Shown in pieces: positions 19,801 to 32,000 of a DNA stretch of 64,000 bases. The stretch's first letter is position 1. The number at the start of each line of letters is the position of its first letter. A model generated the notes under the pieces. The model saw nothing but the letters and a program-made list of their open reading frames with translations, searched no databases and was not told where the DNA came from. This DNA comes from a virus. Location of the stretch: IMG/VR virus record IMGVR_UViG_3300024502_000010, positions 1 to 64,000 of that record; one strand, given 5' to 3'. The translations under genes and the position numbers were made by a program.

Positions 19801-22800
19801 AAGAATAAGTTGATGGTAGGGGCTGACTTGTATATGGATTTAATGGGAAAACTGAAGATGGTGCATCATATTGACCGTCTTTATGATTAGACTGTGCAAC
19901 TCTAAATGTAATACTTGCAGTACTATCTGCTATAACTGTTGGACTTATACCAGTTTTAATAACAGTACCAACAACATCCTCTCCGACTTGGAAGACGCCG
20001 CTTATCATATTAATTTCAAGGAGTTTAGGTACACAATATTTTGTTACATCAATTCCATCGAAGAAAGCATATAGTTGTGTTAATGGTTTTAAGTTCTTAG
20101 AAACAAACTGAATGTTTCTAGACCTCATGTATTGAATAAGATTTCTACTTACTACCTTATCACCTATAGACTGTCTATCAAATTCCTCAACAACGAAGGT
20201 TGTTGTACCGGTGCTGCTCTTAACACCAGTTTCTTTTACTTCTCTATATTTGTCTTGAGTGACTGTAGTTGTTTGGCTATACCATCCACGATTATGCCAT
20301 CCGTAGTATCCCCAGTATCCGTAGTATCCCCAGTATCCATAATAATAACCATAAGGATAACCATACCAATAATACCCATAGTGTCCATAGTTTTGTGTTG
20401 TCTTACTGCTGGTTTGTACTGTTTCAATAACTTCCTTTCCAGTCCATGTTGTTTCCCATGCGCTCCAAACAGTGGGAGAATATCCAGTCTGAGGGTCTAC
20501 ATTAAACTGCTCTGCAGCAAGAGCCATAGTTTGGGCATAATTTCCTTCAACATTAATTGTTTTTGCATCTAAACGAACAGTATCGACCCAAGTATCGGAT
20601 GCTGGTGTTAATTCTGTAGTTCCTTGCCAAAAACTAATTACGAATGGAGTTACATTTTCAGTTCTTGTTGCAAATGGTTGTTTGAAATATTCAACCTCAG
20701 AATAATTTAGAGTAATTAAATCACTATTTTTTATGATATTAGAACCCTCTGGTTGCTCAACAGAATAATCGATAGAAGGATTTAATCCTTCTACGGGACC
20801 TTGAACCAAATCAATTGCAGTTGTGTAATGTCTTGGTCTTAGTTCTTTATTTTTTATATCAATACTATTTTGATATGGGAATCCACTTTCTTGTGATTGT
20901 AGAGTGCTAAAATTATCTACAAAAAATCCTGATTTAAAACGATCCAATCCTTCAGAATCTGCAACAAATAAATTCGCCGTGCTTGTTTCTAGCATTGAAA
21001 GCGCGGTGTAATACTCAAGATTCTTAATACGATTCTCAAGTTGTTTAATATCAACCATTCTATATCTTTTGTGCTCAAGAAGTTGAACAGTTGATTGCGA
21101 AACCGCAAATAGATATGGAGAATGTGTTACTGTTGCAATTTCTAATGAATCATCGACTGTAATTGGTTTTTCTGGTTTTTCTGAAGGAACTCCATACTGT
21201 ATTTGGAAAGTCCCATCTTTTCTTAAATATACTCTATCAATTCTTCCCAAGTAATAAGAGAATGATGTTATAATTTCTTCATCTGATGCTAAAATATTAG
21301 CAGAAGAATTTCCTGCAGCATTAAATACTCTTCCGTAGAATTCAAGAGGAGACCTTGAGTTTTGTGATACTGTATAATTAGACACTCTAGGTCTAATGTC
21401 AATCATATCACAATTTCTTATGGAGTTTGTTGTTTGGATATCTTTAACATAATCAAATCCACTATAGGATTCTATAGTTGTAATATCTCCAATATCAGAC
21501 TCTTGATGGTAACCACTAGAGTAATAAACTTTTATTTTATATACGGGTTCAGATGCCGAAGAATTCCTTGAAATATATCCATATCCATAGAAAGAACCAT
21601 TTTGCCCATTATCAAACTTATAACTTGAAGAGATATTCGAACTTGGAGAATCTATAGTTGTAATAACAGCTTGTATATTTGATTCTCTAAAAATTATTGG
21701 TTCCCCTTCTTTGAAATTAGTTTCATTTTCTGGTACAAATGTTATCTCAGAATCGGTCAATCTTTCGGTATATAAACCTATTGCACCACTAATTTGACCA
21801 ACAAATTGTTCGCCAATGATTAAATCTGTTGTTTTTGTTGTTGGTCCATTAATTGATGATAAAGTTGCCCTAGGTGCAGTTGGATCGCTGGTATCCTTGG
21901 ATTCATAAACAGCAATAACATTTAATACATCGGGAACATTTAATGATATTACATCATCTTGAACTCTTGTTCCATATGGATAATTTCCATAAATCAATCC
22001 ATCATTTAAAGTTGTAGTTCCTGTTCCAGAAGCTGCGTTCCTTGATTTATCTACAATATATACACCAACTCTATTTTTTAACTTATTTTTTGATTTTGGC
22101 TTTATTTTTCTGAGAGTTGTGACTAAAGTTGCTGCCGAATTTGTTCCCAAATTATAAATTTGAAGTTCTTTTGAACCATTTATAAAATCGAATTTATCTT
22201 CTGTTAAAACTTCAAAGGTTCCATCCTCTCTGACAAGAGTATAACGCTCTTCATCAAATGGTAGAAATGTCTCATTTTCTCCAGCAGCAACTGTGGATGA
22301 TAACTGATTTGATACTATGTTTACATCATATACCTTTCTTATTGTTAATGTTGTTTCTGATAAATTTATTGATGCAACATTTGGTCTTGGTAATACCGTA
22401 AATAAAGTATCATCGCTAGATCTTGAAAGTTTAGCTCCAAGTACTTTAAGATCAACTACTTCTAGTGTTGAATTTGGTAGTTTTCCTTCATTAGTTCCAA
22501 AAACAGTAGTAACTCCAGTTACTGATATTGAAGTTTTTCCTACACTAACTACACTTGCATAAACTGGATATGGAGAACTAAAATTACTAAATTCTACTAA
22601 ATTTCCTGGTTTAACTACTTTTCCTGGGAAATTTGGATTTGTGCTTATTATTGTACTAATTCCTAGTACATTTGCCGTACTTATAGTTGCTATACCAATA
22701 TTATAGTATGGGGATTGGATAACATTAGCATTGAAAGTTTTAGCAGTTCCTACTGTTCCTCTTATAGATTCAACATCGGAAATTGAATATGATGTTACTG

Positions 22801-24418
22801 CTATAGCTGTTCTTGTCTCCTCTATTCCATCAATTATAAGTGATTCATTGGGTATAAAATCACCATTCTTTTGATAAAGTACAATTGACCTACTATTATT
22901 AACAGAATCTTTTAGAAAAGCTGTTGCTCCGCTATTTGCCCCTGTAATAAAATTGGGAGTTGAAAGTGTAATCGGTTGGTTTAGGGTAATTTCTGTTGTT
23001 GTCTGTACATCATATAGTGATATTGTCCATTGATTTAAATTTGGATTTAGGCTGTCATATGAGCCAGATTCTAATTTAAAATCATAGACTCTAGCTACAC
23101 CAATTTCTTTTCCGGCAGCATCTGTAGATGCAGTCCCAATTCTACTATCTCTTAGACTTACAATATAAGTATTCCCAATTCCTACTATTGGAGAACCATA
23201 AACTCTATTCAGCGAAAGAGTTGATCCGGTATTATAATTAACAGCAATATTTTCTAAAGTTTTTGTATCTCTTGGTTTAGGAACATCTAAAAATGTTGTT
23301 GAAATAGTCTCAACTTCATATCCCTTGACAAAAGCTTTACCTGGAGAAATTTGATATAAAGCTAAACTTTCTGACGGAATTGATCCCCCATAAGTAAACT
23401 GACCTGCATTAAATATTCCACCATTTCCAAGATTGTCATTCAAAGATTCTTTAACACTTAAATCAAAAGGAGTTACATAATAGTCACCAGATTCTGCATA
23501 AGTTCTTCTTGCAAGTTCATCTGCAATTAATGAATATTCCTTGGTTACCCTGTTGGTTTTTAAGATACCATTTTCGATTGAAGCTAGTTCTACGAAATTA
23601 TTGTCGGAATAATCGTTTAAAGATTTTTTGAATAAAGATACTGTTATTTTTAATCTATCAGCTCCGGGAGAAGAGTAATTATTATAACCTTGAGAATTAT
23701 CATTTAGAGATTCATCTACATCTGAGGTAACAATTTCTTCATTAATATACAAACCAACTCTATAACTTGGAGTGTTTGTATATTGATCTAATATTAATGT
23801 CTCAGTATTAACTGTGATAAAATGACCACGAATAAAGTATACTCCTTCACTAATTGAAAATGAAGATCCCACAGAGCTAGCTCCGCTAGAAACCGTTGAT
23901 GCAAAAGGAGATCCTTCAGAAATTGTACTGTTTGACAGTAATCCAGATTGTATCGTTGTAGTTGTTATTAAATTTTCCCCATCTAAAAATTCTGTAGTAG
24001 AATTATTAATTAAACTTGATGAGATATAATTTACATATAATGTTGTATTTCCCCTTTCAGATTGAGTTGAAGGTAAAACCTTATCAATTGTTGCTGTTAT
24101 ACCAGAAGTCTCTCCAATAATTTTTGTTCCAACTAATTGATCTATATAAGCTTCTACGGGAACTCCAAGAAAAGAATTGTTTAGTCGGACAGCATAATAA
24201 GACTGATTATAAGAAATATTTCCCGGTATTACTTTTGCACCTTCTTTAAAAAAATGTTGTCCAAATTTTTCAATTTGATTTTGTAAAGTTGATTGTAGAG
24301 TTGTTAACTCTCTAGCTTGAACAGGATACCCTGGCTTAAAAAGAACTTTATAATAATCTTTATTTGCATCAAAATCATCAAAATATGGTGCAACATTGAG
24401 ATTTGTTTCTTGTGACAT
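16847..24418 (-). CDS. Giant DUF4815-type baseplate/fibre-attachment protein
   Basis: 2523 residues. The N-terminus MSQETNLNVAPYFDDFDANKDYYKVLFKPGYPVQARELTTLQS is the recognisable start of the DUF4815 family of cyanophage virion proteins. It occupies the place of T4 gp9-gp12 (after gp8, before gp13), so it may replace the baseplate pin and fibre-attachment proteins; that equivalence is inference. Middle residues about 1341-1379 are a striking Tyr/Gly/Trp-rich stretch. Near residues 1940-1990 there is one GGxGYT-like module (NSGIGYTPSAGSLTF). The C-terminus (SFRFYRIKLVMTSTSQVYPPRVKNLRVISLA) looks like a final beta sandwich. No enzyme motif noted. Confidence 0.85.
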   Translation of the reverse strand: MSQETNLNVAPYFDDFDANKDYYKVLFKPGYPVQARELTTLQSTLQNQIEKFGQHFFKEGAKVIPGNISYNQSYYAVRLNNSFLGVPVEAYIDQLVGTKIIGETSGITATIDKVLPSTQSERGNTTLYVNYISSSLINNSTTEFLDGENLITTTTIQSGLLSNSTISEGSPFASTVSSGASSVGSSFSISEGVYFIRGHFITVNTETLILDQYTNTPSYRVGLYINEEIVTSDVDESLNDNSQGYNNYSSPGADRLKITVSLFKKSLNDYSDNNFVELASIENGILKTNRVTKEYSLIADELARRTYAESGDYYVTPFDLSVKESLNDNLGNGGIFNAGQFTYGGSIPSESLALYQISPGKAFVKGYEVETISTTFLDVPKPRDTKTLENIAVNYNTGSTLSLNRVYGSPIVGIGNTYIVSLRDSRIGTASTDAAGKEIGVARVYDFKLESGSYDSLNPNLNQWTISLYDVQTTTEITLNQPITLSTPNFITGANSGATAFLKDSVNNSRSIVLYQKNGDFIPNESLIIDGIEETRTAIAVTSYSISDVESIRGTVGTAKTFNANVIQSPYYNIGIATISTANVLGISTIISTNPNFPGKVVKPGNLVEFSNFSSPYPVYASVVSVGKTSISVTGVTTVFGTNEGKLPNSTLEVVDLKVLGAKLSRSSDDTLFTVLPRPNVASINLSETTLTIRKVYDVNIVSNQLSSTVAAGENETFLPFDEERYTLVREDGTFEVLTEDKFDFINGSKELQIYNLGTNSAATLVTTLRKIKPKSKNKLKNRVGVYIVDKSRNAASGTGTTTLNDGLIYGNYPYGTRVQDDVISLNVPDVLNVIAVYESKDTSDPTAPRATLSSINGPTTKTTDLIIGEQFVGQISGAIGLYTERLTDSEITFVPENETNFKEGEPIIFRESNIQAVITTIDSPSSNISSSYKFDNGQNGSFYGYGYISRNSSASEPVYKIKVYYSSGYHQESDIGDITTIESYSGFDYVKDIQTTNSIRNCDMIDIRPRVSNYTVSQNSRSPLEFYGRVFNAAGNSSANILASDEEIITSFSYYLGRIDRVYLRKDGTFQIQYGVPSEKPEKPITVDDSLEIATVTHSPYLFAVSQSTVQLLEHKRYRMVDIKQLENRIKNLEYYTALSMLETSTANLFVADSEGLDRFKSGFFVDNFSTLQSQESGFPYQNSIDIKNKELRPRHYTTAIDLVQGPVEGLNPSIDYSVEQPEGSNIIKNSDLITLNYSEVEYFKQPFATRTENVTPFVISFWQGTTELTPASDTWVDTVRLDAKTINVEGNYAQTMALAAEQFNVDPQTGYSPTVWSAWETTWTGKEVIETVQTSSKTTQNYGHYGYYWYGYPYGYYYGYWGYYGYWGYYGWHNRGWYSQTTTVTQDKYREVKETGVKSSTGTTTFVVEEFDRQSIGDKVVSRNLIQYMRSRNIQFVSKNLKPLTQLYAFFDGIDVTKYCVPKLLEINMISGVFQVGEDVVGTVIKTGISPTVIADSTASITFRVAQSNHKDGQYDAPSSVFPLNPYTSQPLPSTYSSTSTVLNVDTFSLSAQYQGQYSGYVESGMTLVGKTSGAQARITNVRLLTDVYTWIIGSFYLPNPNVSANPRFENGNKTFTLINNNLNNAATAATLAEEAFTSSGTLETVQENIISTRNGRIEQKQQTKQEAVSKTTGPQLVDTQVTSTTNYGYRCYWWDPLAQSFLVNESGGVFITKCDIFFKTKEDAETPVFVQIRTMQNGYPTREVLPFSEVFLSPDEVKTSNDGSVATTFTFKAPVYLTGPAEYALVVGSSSSKYNVFISRVGVGEVDILTQSAVSTQPTLGSLFKSQNASTWEASQWEDLKFSLYRAEFVPEGRVEFYNPELSIGNSQIPTLMPNSISMNSRKIRVSLSSSLTDANLVLGNTIVQGGTNASGNYVGSAGIATGQLEVINSGIGYTPSAGSLTFNDVSLVTITGSGRNAKADVTISSGVAVAATISQSGNGYKVGDILGISTIGGNSIGRNATFSIVSIASTNELILDNVQGNFEVAGVGKTVSYINSAGITSALNYSNGGNVQINDINVETDGLHFTVNHKNHGMYFKNNYVNISGVESDVPPTKLSIPYQTGDSIFIDDPSNFTTFENVGVASTNPGYVLIDNQLLEYTSVSSGALRGITSFGYIDPVYQNVLNSYPGGSIEYLAGTPVYKYELNGVSLRRINTEHYLGNASVKDPITFDSYSIKIRSNQEGTDRSNGQSFPALYFNNTKNAGGFNIKASQNIPYELITTSIQNTTVQGTSLDAEIRTISGSSISGNEIAYVDQGFETIPINKTHYFNSPRIIASKTNETQNIVDLPGKKSLNIRFNLSTSDPKVSPVIDTQRMTAVLTSNRVNKVIGNYATDNRVNTVGVDPSAFQYLSKEITLENPASSIKILLDAHINSYCDIRAFYAISETSNFTPIFTPFPGYNNIDVTTKQVINLEDSDGLPDVFVQPSLALAFESANVDFREYTFTADQLPSFRFYRIKLVMTSTSQVYPPRVKNLRVISLA

Positions 24419-24424
24419 AATTCT

Positions 24425-25993
24425 TTAAAACTGCAAAATGACCTTAATATCTTCTTTTTGATTTAATGAACGGGTAATTGCTGGTCTGTTATCAACATAT
24501 ATTATATTTCCCGAATATTTTTTGACTTCAGGATTAGATAAACCGTTCGCAAAAGACTGTCCAAGGTAGTATGTCCTATTATTTATTACTGTAGATATAC
24601 CAGAAAAAGTTGAATCTATACTTAAAGTATTTCCACTATTTCCAGTAACTGTTAGACCACCTCCAACAAGAGGAGAACTGGTAAACCTTGTCAATTCGTA
24701 CCCAAAGTTGGGATATTCTTGAGTTTCGCCATTTGTATTGAATCCGGAAAGAGTTCTATCTTGCCAATATTTAAGAACACCGGTGGTTTGATCATAACTT
24801 ACTACTCTACCGATAGCAGTTACACCATTCCCTACAGTTTGCTTAATAAAAGAATCTTGTGAGAAAATTGCAGAACTATACCCTATTCCCGCTAGTTTTA
24901 ATGCATAAACTCCACTGGCTTTATTCGTACTTAATATCTCAGATGAAGCAAATGATTCCGGATTTGCTACTATTCCAACTCTAGCAATTTGATTTCCTGT
25001 AATAAAGTCTGGATTTTGGAAATCATTTTCTATTCTAGAATATAGGAGCACATTATACGCACCAAGTTCTTTGTAAATATCGTATCCATGTCCTCCCTTT
25101 GGAGAAATAATAACATCAAATTTTGGATTTATTACTCCTTCAGGAACATTTCCTCCCCTTAAATCAACATTTGCATAGGTATATCCGGATCCTTGACTGG
25201 AAACAACAACAGATCTTACTTTCTGGTCATTATCAATCGTTATTGTGCATTCTGCCCCCTGACCATCGCCTTTAATCGGAACTCTTGTGTATGTTTTATT
25301 TGCTGTTCCGACACCAACACCTCTGTTGTCCAAACTACTTGGATTTATGATAACCGTTTTTATAGATCCATCTACAGCATTATCTCTAACTAAAGAGTTG
25401 TCTGAGCTAGTGGACCAATCTTTAGGTACTGGAATAAAATCTGTAGATTCAAATTTTATAATATCACTTGGCTTTATTGTATACAAATATTTCCAAACAT
25501 ATCCATCTCCACTTGTTCCTGCAGATCTAGGCTCTAAATCTGTAAATCTAGGCTCATCTAATGAAGGTTTCCCTGAGGGGTTTTCTGGATCAGTACCATT
25601 CTGAAGACAAATGTATACTCTATAATCACTATTCATTACATAATATGAAGCGGCATATAAACTAGTAGATCCAGAAACTGAAGCAGTATTAGATCTACTA
25701 TAATCATGTCTATAATAATCATATGATATTCCCGAAGACCATACTCTTTTAGGAATAACATGAGAAACGTCAGTGGAGAGTATCTTCTTTAGAGATACGA
25801 TAGTATCCCAGTAACTATTTTCCTCATTGAAATTATCCTTTGGTGATGGTGGATTATAGTCCCAATCACTTTGGACTTCATATGGGTTTGGTAGTCCGAG
25901 GAATATGTAATATGAATTATTTGAAGATGTTACTCCGGCAACAAAATTTTTGGCATTGAGTATTCTAATTTGATCAGTTATAATTGCTGCCAT
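24425..25993 (-). CDS. 8: Baseplate wedge protein gp8
   Basis: 522 residues (T4 gp8 334). The N-terminus MAAIITDQIRILNAKNFVAGV and FLGLPNPYEVQSDWDYNPPSPKDNFNEENSYWDTIVSLKKI are gp8 hallmarks. So are GDGYVWKYLYTIKPSDIIKF in the middle and the C-terminal YVDNRPAITRSLNQKEDIKVILQF. gp8 is a dimer in each baseplate wedge, contacting gp7 and gp10 in T4. The extra length is a central insert containing a QGSGYTYANVDL module. A CATAAATA late promoter candidate lies 21 nt upstream. Confidence 0.92.
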   Translation of the reverse strand: MAAIITDQIRILNAKNFVAGVTSSNNSYYIFLGLPNPYEVQSDWDYNPPSPKDNFNEENSYWDTIVSLKKILSTDVSHVIPKRVWSSGISYDYYRHDYSRSNTASVSGSTSLYAASYYVMNSDYRVYICLQNGTDPENPSGKPSLDEPRFTDLEPRSAGTSGDGYVWKYLYTIKPSDIIKFESTDFIPVPKDWSTSSDNSLVRDNAVDGSIKTVIINPSSLDNRGVGVGTANKTYTRVPIKGDGQGAECTITIDNDQKVRSVVVSSQGSGYTYANVDLRGGNVPEGVINPKFDVIISPKGGHGYDIYKELGAYNVLLYSRIENDFQNPDFITGNQIARVGIVANPESFASSEILSTNKASGVYALKLAGIGYSSAIFSQDSFIKQTVGNGVTAIGRVVSYDQTTGVLKYWQDRTLSGFNTNGETQEYPNFGYELTRFTSSPLVGGGLTVTGNSGNTLSIDSTFSGISTVINNRTYYLGQSFANGLSNPEVKKYSGNIIYVDNRPAITRSLNQKEDIKVILQF

Positions 25994-26013
25994 TTTTTAG
26001 AAATTTTTTATTT

Positions 26014-26021
26014 TATTTATG
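26014..26021 (-). promoter_or_regulatory. Candidate late promoter before gp8
   Basis: Minus-strand CATAAATA, 21 nt before the gp8 ATG, in the short gap after the giant gene. Confidence 0.5.
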
Positions 26022-26029
26022 GTAGATTC

Positions 26030-29000
26030 CTATGGATTTTTATATTGAGAATACTTTAATGGATTTTTTCTTTTTAAAATAGTTCCAGTAGAGATGCCCG
26101 AATATCCATTTAATGTATATGCATTAAATGCACTTTCCTTTTGTCTGTAATCTAGAATAACTCTTCCCCAACTAAAATCTCCATAATAATCACTAATTCC
26201 AATTCCAGATAGTCCGTTTAAGTTGTCCACACTCACAGTAACTCTTGCAATGTATGTTGTTCCCACTCCGATTATAGAAGATTGCTCTATTGAAACATCA
26301 ACTGCCTTATAAACACCATCCAAAAATGTAGTTGCTATTCCGACAATATTTGAACTCTCATCCAATGATGTAAGTCCATTTCCAATATTTGAATTTGAAA
26401 CTACGAAATAATAATCAGTTTTTATTTGACTCACGGTTGTAAGTCCTGTTATTTTGCTGTTTCTCAATGGTGAGTTTATTGGAATCATAAAATCAAATAT
26501 TATTCCAGTTGAAGCAACTCCGACAGAAGTAGTCGCAATTCCAGTTATTACTCCAAAATCTCCTCCATATGATAAAACTTTAGTAGATTCTATTTTAATA
26601 ATTGGTGGTTCTATCAATACTAATGGTGGATTTTCTTGAGAATATCCTGTAGTAACTCCAGTTACAATGATAGAAGTCACTATTCCAGAACTAATATAAG
26701 AAACACAAGTAGTAGTTGTGGAAGCAATTCCTACCGGACTTTGAACAACTACTGATGGTGCTTCAGTGTACCCAAATCCACCGTCAGTAATAACAATTGA
26801 AGAAACAGTTCCTGCTGACGATACAACTGCAGTAGCAGTAGCTGAAGCAACTTGATCTTGGGAAATCAAGTAAATATCTTTTTGAAATTCTAAGGAAGAT
26901 ACATTTTCATTTATTGGATTGAAAAATGGTCTACAATTGTCAACAAAAATAAGAGTGGATCCAACACCAACTGAACTTATGATATTTGCCGATGGATGTA
27001 TCAAAGGCTCATATAGAATTCTATCCTTTCCAATTTGCTTTTGATTAATTATTTTGTCCTTGGTTTGTTTATACCAAGATATCGGTCTGTTTAGATTTTC
27101 GATATTAGTGTTACCTGGACCAAAATAAGGATTAGTTTCTATTAAATCAACAGTTTTAATGTCTAAAACTGTTCTTCTATCCTCAAGTAAGAATGGGTTT
27201 TGTCCGGCAGAATAATCATACTCAAGTCTGACCTCATCTCCCATTTTAACTGTTTCTATTATGTTCCTAAAAGGAACATCTATTTCCCCACTTCCCTTAT
27301 AGAAAAGAATTTTACAAACATCATCTTCTTTAGGGGGCTCAACAAATCTAATTACACTTCCACCATCAAATATATAAGATTTCTGTGGAACTTGAAGAAT
27401 ATTATTTAAAAATACCAATAAGTTATCTCTTATATTGATAAGAGATCCTTTACCTGCTAAAATTGAAATCGATTGTCCTTGATATATTAATGGGAAAACA
27501 GTTCTTTCTCCTGTAAAAAGTATATCAATAGAATCTAATAACTGCAATTCTCCAATAGACCAAGCAGTAAATTTATCAGTAAAAGTTCTTTGAACTTCTA
27601 TTTGAAACTCTTCAAATTGCGATCCTTGTACTGTTGGTATTCCAACTATTGAATTAGTTGAAACTGTTAAGATATCTCCAGATTTGTATCCATAACCCAG
27701 ATTCTTTATCTCAAAATCAACTACACTTGATCCCTGACCAACAACAATATCAATCGTTGCTTGTGTACCAACACCAGAAGAAGATGGACTATAAACTAAA
27801 GGTAAATCTGAGTATGAAAGTGGAGAATCAAAAATAACAAAGGGGGGATTTGAACGAGTATATCCAATTCCCGGATTAGTAATTGCAACACTAACAATGT
27901 TTCCTTTACTTACTGCAGCTGTTCCAATAAATTGAATGCTTCTAGAATTTAAAGAAGATGTTGAAACCCCTACTCTAACCTGAACATCTCTAGTTCCAAA
28001 GGAATTTTGAATTTTTTGTCTATATCCAGACCCACTGTTTCCTATACTAATTGCTTGGATAGTTCCTGCATCCGAAACAATTGCTGTTCCTCCAGCGGAA
28101 ACTAATGGTTGATATCCAAATCCTGATGTTGAACCGACAGAAACTATAATACCACCCGCAGGCAATCCAGATGTATTAATATCAGAAGCCAATGAAGTTC
28201 CTGCTCCAATAAATCTTATAGAAGTAAATCCAACATTTTCTTCTTCTAAGACATAAGAAGCAATATCGCCAGGTTCTTGGAAAATATCATTAATTATAAC
28301 TATAGCATTTTCTACAGAAACTCCAGAAACATTCTCTGCATTCGATGTTAAACTAAATGTATTTTTTTTGCCGTCAAACTGATTTGAAATATCATCGTAA
28401 AGATAATTTTTATAGTATGTGTCTTGATTTGAACCTGTTGCACCAGACCTCATAAAAATTCTTCCGTAGAAAGTGGAATTGGTTTGTATATTTTCCCAAT
28501 CCCTTTCATCTGGTGGATTTGTTGGTGTTCCTATTGGAACTCTTCCGTATGGAGCTTCAACGAAATGAATTTGATTTTGTACAATATTATAATTCCCAGT
28601 TACTTTAACAACTTTTGTTAAAGATTCATGTTCTTCTACTTTGGTGCCCAACCAAGGTCTATTTACTCTTACTGCGTTTGTTGACCCAACACCAACAGAC
28701 TCGACCCTCATAACCTCATCATCAATCCTTAATAAATCTCCACTAAAAATATTTGTAGTATTGTGGACATATAAAACATCTTCAGATATAAGATTCTTGG
28801 TAGAAAGAATTGTTGTAGTTGCTGTGGCAACTAGTGGAGACTGAATAAGATTGTCTAGAGTAATTAATCCTTTAGAATTTTGATTTGCTGCAGTGAAAGT
28901 ATGATTGGTTCCAATACCAAGAGAAGTTAAATTTAATATTTCAGGTATAAATTTAAGTGCGCTACTAGCACTCTTCGCCAATCTAATTCTATTTTGGTCT

Positions 29001-32000
29001 AACTTAATTGCATAAACTGTAGAAGGTAACCTGTCAGTAGTACCTATTCCCACTCCAAAATCTGTGGTTGTAATTCCTATTGGTTGGTTTATCTCACCAA
29101 GAGTTCCTGAAGAATAAGTTAATTTTTCTCCAGTAACGAAGAAATGATTTTTGATATAAATTAAATCTCTATCTATATCAACAATTGCAGGAGAACTTCC
29201 ATCAAAATATCTTTCAAAAATTGGTTCTCCTTGATGATTTAAATCAAATGTTCTCTTAACATCAACTGCAGCTCCGAGATAAACTGCAGATTGGTTAGTT
29301 ATTGTAGAATCATTGAAGTTCAATGGTTTACTAGCATCTCTATAATCTCTCATTGCATTTGAATAAACTTTTACCTCTGCGTTTATATTTGCAATGGGAG
29401 TGAATAAAAGTTGAGTAGAATTTGGAGTTTTATTAGAAGTTATAGTTCCAATTCCTGTTTCATTTGCTGCTTGCAAAATAGCAAATTCGCTGATATAAGA
29501 ATTATCTGAATCGTTAATTACAATAACCTCAGATATTTGATGAATATTATTTGTAGTATCTGAAATTTGAACAATAAAATATGCCCCGTTATGTAAACTC
29601 GAATATTCTGAAATTACATTTGCTGTTGGGGTTGGGGATGATGCAATAGATGTTGATCTCCCTTCAATTGTAGAATGTCTTAGATAGTAGGTTCCTATGC
29701 CAGATGATTCAGTATTTGCAATAGAAATTTGAATAGAGTTGATAGTAACAGCTATTCCGGGAGTTGCAATAAAATCGACATTTATTTTTGAATTTGCAAG
29801 ATATGCATCAAACTCTCCCAAAGATAATAATGGATTGTTGTCTGAAGAATTTGTTACCAACTGTCCATAATTAATAAATTCAATATTTGTCCCATTGTGA
29901 ATAGCAGTAATTTCTTCAAATTGGCGCTGCCCATTATCTGCAGAAATTTCTATTATTGCCTTCACTGAAGTAAATGTTGTTCCTATTCCAATTACGCTTG
30001 TTGTTCCAGAAGAAACTTGATTGACTTTTGAATCTATATAAACAACATTACCAAAACTTGTACTTGCAATACCAACAAAAGCATCTTTTATATTATAAGA
30101 TAAGACTGATACATCATAATCATTCCAAAGCGATCTATTTGGATAGAAAAGAAGAGAACCTTGATTATCTTCTTTCTTAAAATCAAATGAACCCAAATCA
30201 TAGACGCTTTCTACTCTACCATATTGATTTAAATATGCATCTTTTTCATCATAAACAACAGAAACAAGCATTAATTGCCTCTGCCCAACATATCTTCTAT
30301 CTTTTACAAAAGTTATATACTTCTGTGATTGAATTTGATTAGTATCAATAGTGTCCAGAACGACATATCTAGAGAATCTTGGTAAATTATAGAAAGAACC
30401 ACTAAAATCATCAATTGACAATACTCTGTTATTCAGTGACTCATAATAATCCGTAAGAACTCTGCTGGAAAAATAAATTTGATCTGAAAATGGATAAGAG
30501 TCATCAATAAGTACGTTTTCTCTAGCCAAATCAAAGTCATAAAAACAATTTAAATCAGCAACTCCGACAATATCTGTAAAAGTATCGACATAGCTTATTG
30601 GACTAATATTAATCTGATTATTCTTAACTTCATCTAAAGAGGGTTCGCATTGATAATCGCCAAATTTTCTAAATCCTAATGTATGATTTAATGATCCAAC
30701 TGCGTCTTCCCAGGTATCATATGGAACTTTAGATTTTAATGAATATGAAAAATTCTGATAGTAGAAACTATCTTGAATTCTTTGTAAGTTATTGCTTAAA
30801 AATCCTATTTGAGTTTCCCAACCATCTTCAACCTTAGAATATGGTGCCAAATTAATAAACGCATCTCCAGAAATAACTGAAGAAATTAATCCTTGTGTTT
30901 TTGAGGTATCCCCTTGTATAATTTTACCAGATTCTATTCTTTCTCTTGAAGAAATTCTTAGTTGATTTACTTGAGAATTCCACCCCTCAACTTCACCGAC
31001 AGTTTTAGCATCCCCCAAATATCTTATCTTTTCATCTTTTAGATAATTATTCTTCTTAAAAATTGTTTTAAATTTAGGAAAATATTTCTCAGGAATAATT
31101 CTGGCGGAAGAATTTGTGGAATTGTATACACCTGGAGTTTCTCCAGGTTGTAAAACATTATTCATCGTATAAGTTACAATTCCAATTCCTCCAAGATTCT
31201 CAGAAACTGCAGTAATTGTGAAAAGTTTATAATTATAATTCTTAGAATTGAATCCTCTACCCGTAGAATTAATACCCACACTGACATTTTCTACCATAAT
31301 TTTATCATTAACAGCAAATGGGAAACTATCTGCTGTACTGAATCCTACTGATAAAGTGGCAGTAACACTATTTTTTGTTAAATCATAGACCAATGAAGAT
31401 ATTCCAACTCCATTTGAATTTTGTGTTGGAATTATAATTGGTTCAACATTATTAATACCATAAGTATTTTTTAAAATAGTAACAAAACTATCACCAAAAG
31501 AATATTCTAAATCAACTTCAGGAACTATATTTTTTGTAACTCCATCTAAAACTACTAATTTTGGTGGATGATTATATCCGTTACCCAAAGAAAGTATTTG
31601 TATTGATTCAAATGATGATAATAATTCAATTTTAGCAATTTGTGGTAAAGATAAATTTGGTTTTAAAGTAAAATCTGATGGATAATTAAATCCAATATCA
31701 TTTATTTTTATTTTTTTAATTTTACCAATATTTTTACTATTGTAATCTAATATTGCTCCAGATCCAATTCCAGATGAAATTTTGGAAAATTTTGGAAGAT
31801 TATAATAATTTTGACCATTTGATACAACTTCAACTTCCGAGATAGATCCCTTTGTATTTTTGGAAGTGGTTTGATAATTTATAATTGCTTGAGTTTTATC
31901 GTAAAAATTAGATTCTGGTTTTTTTCTTAAGCTGTAAGTAAAAGTTGTTCCTGAAGTTGAAACAATAGAATATTTTCCATTATAAAGACTATCTTCAATA

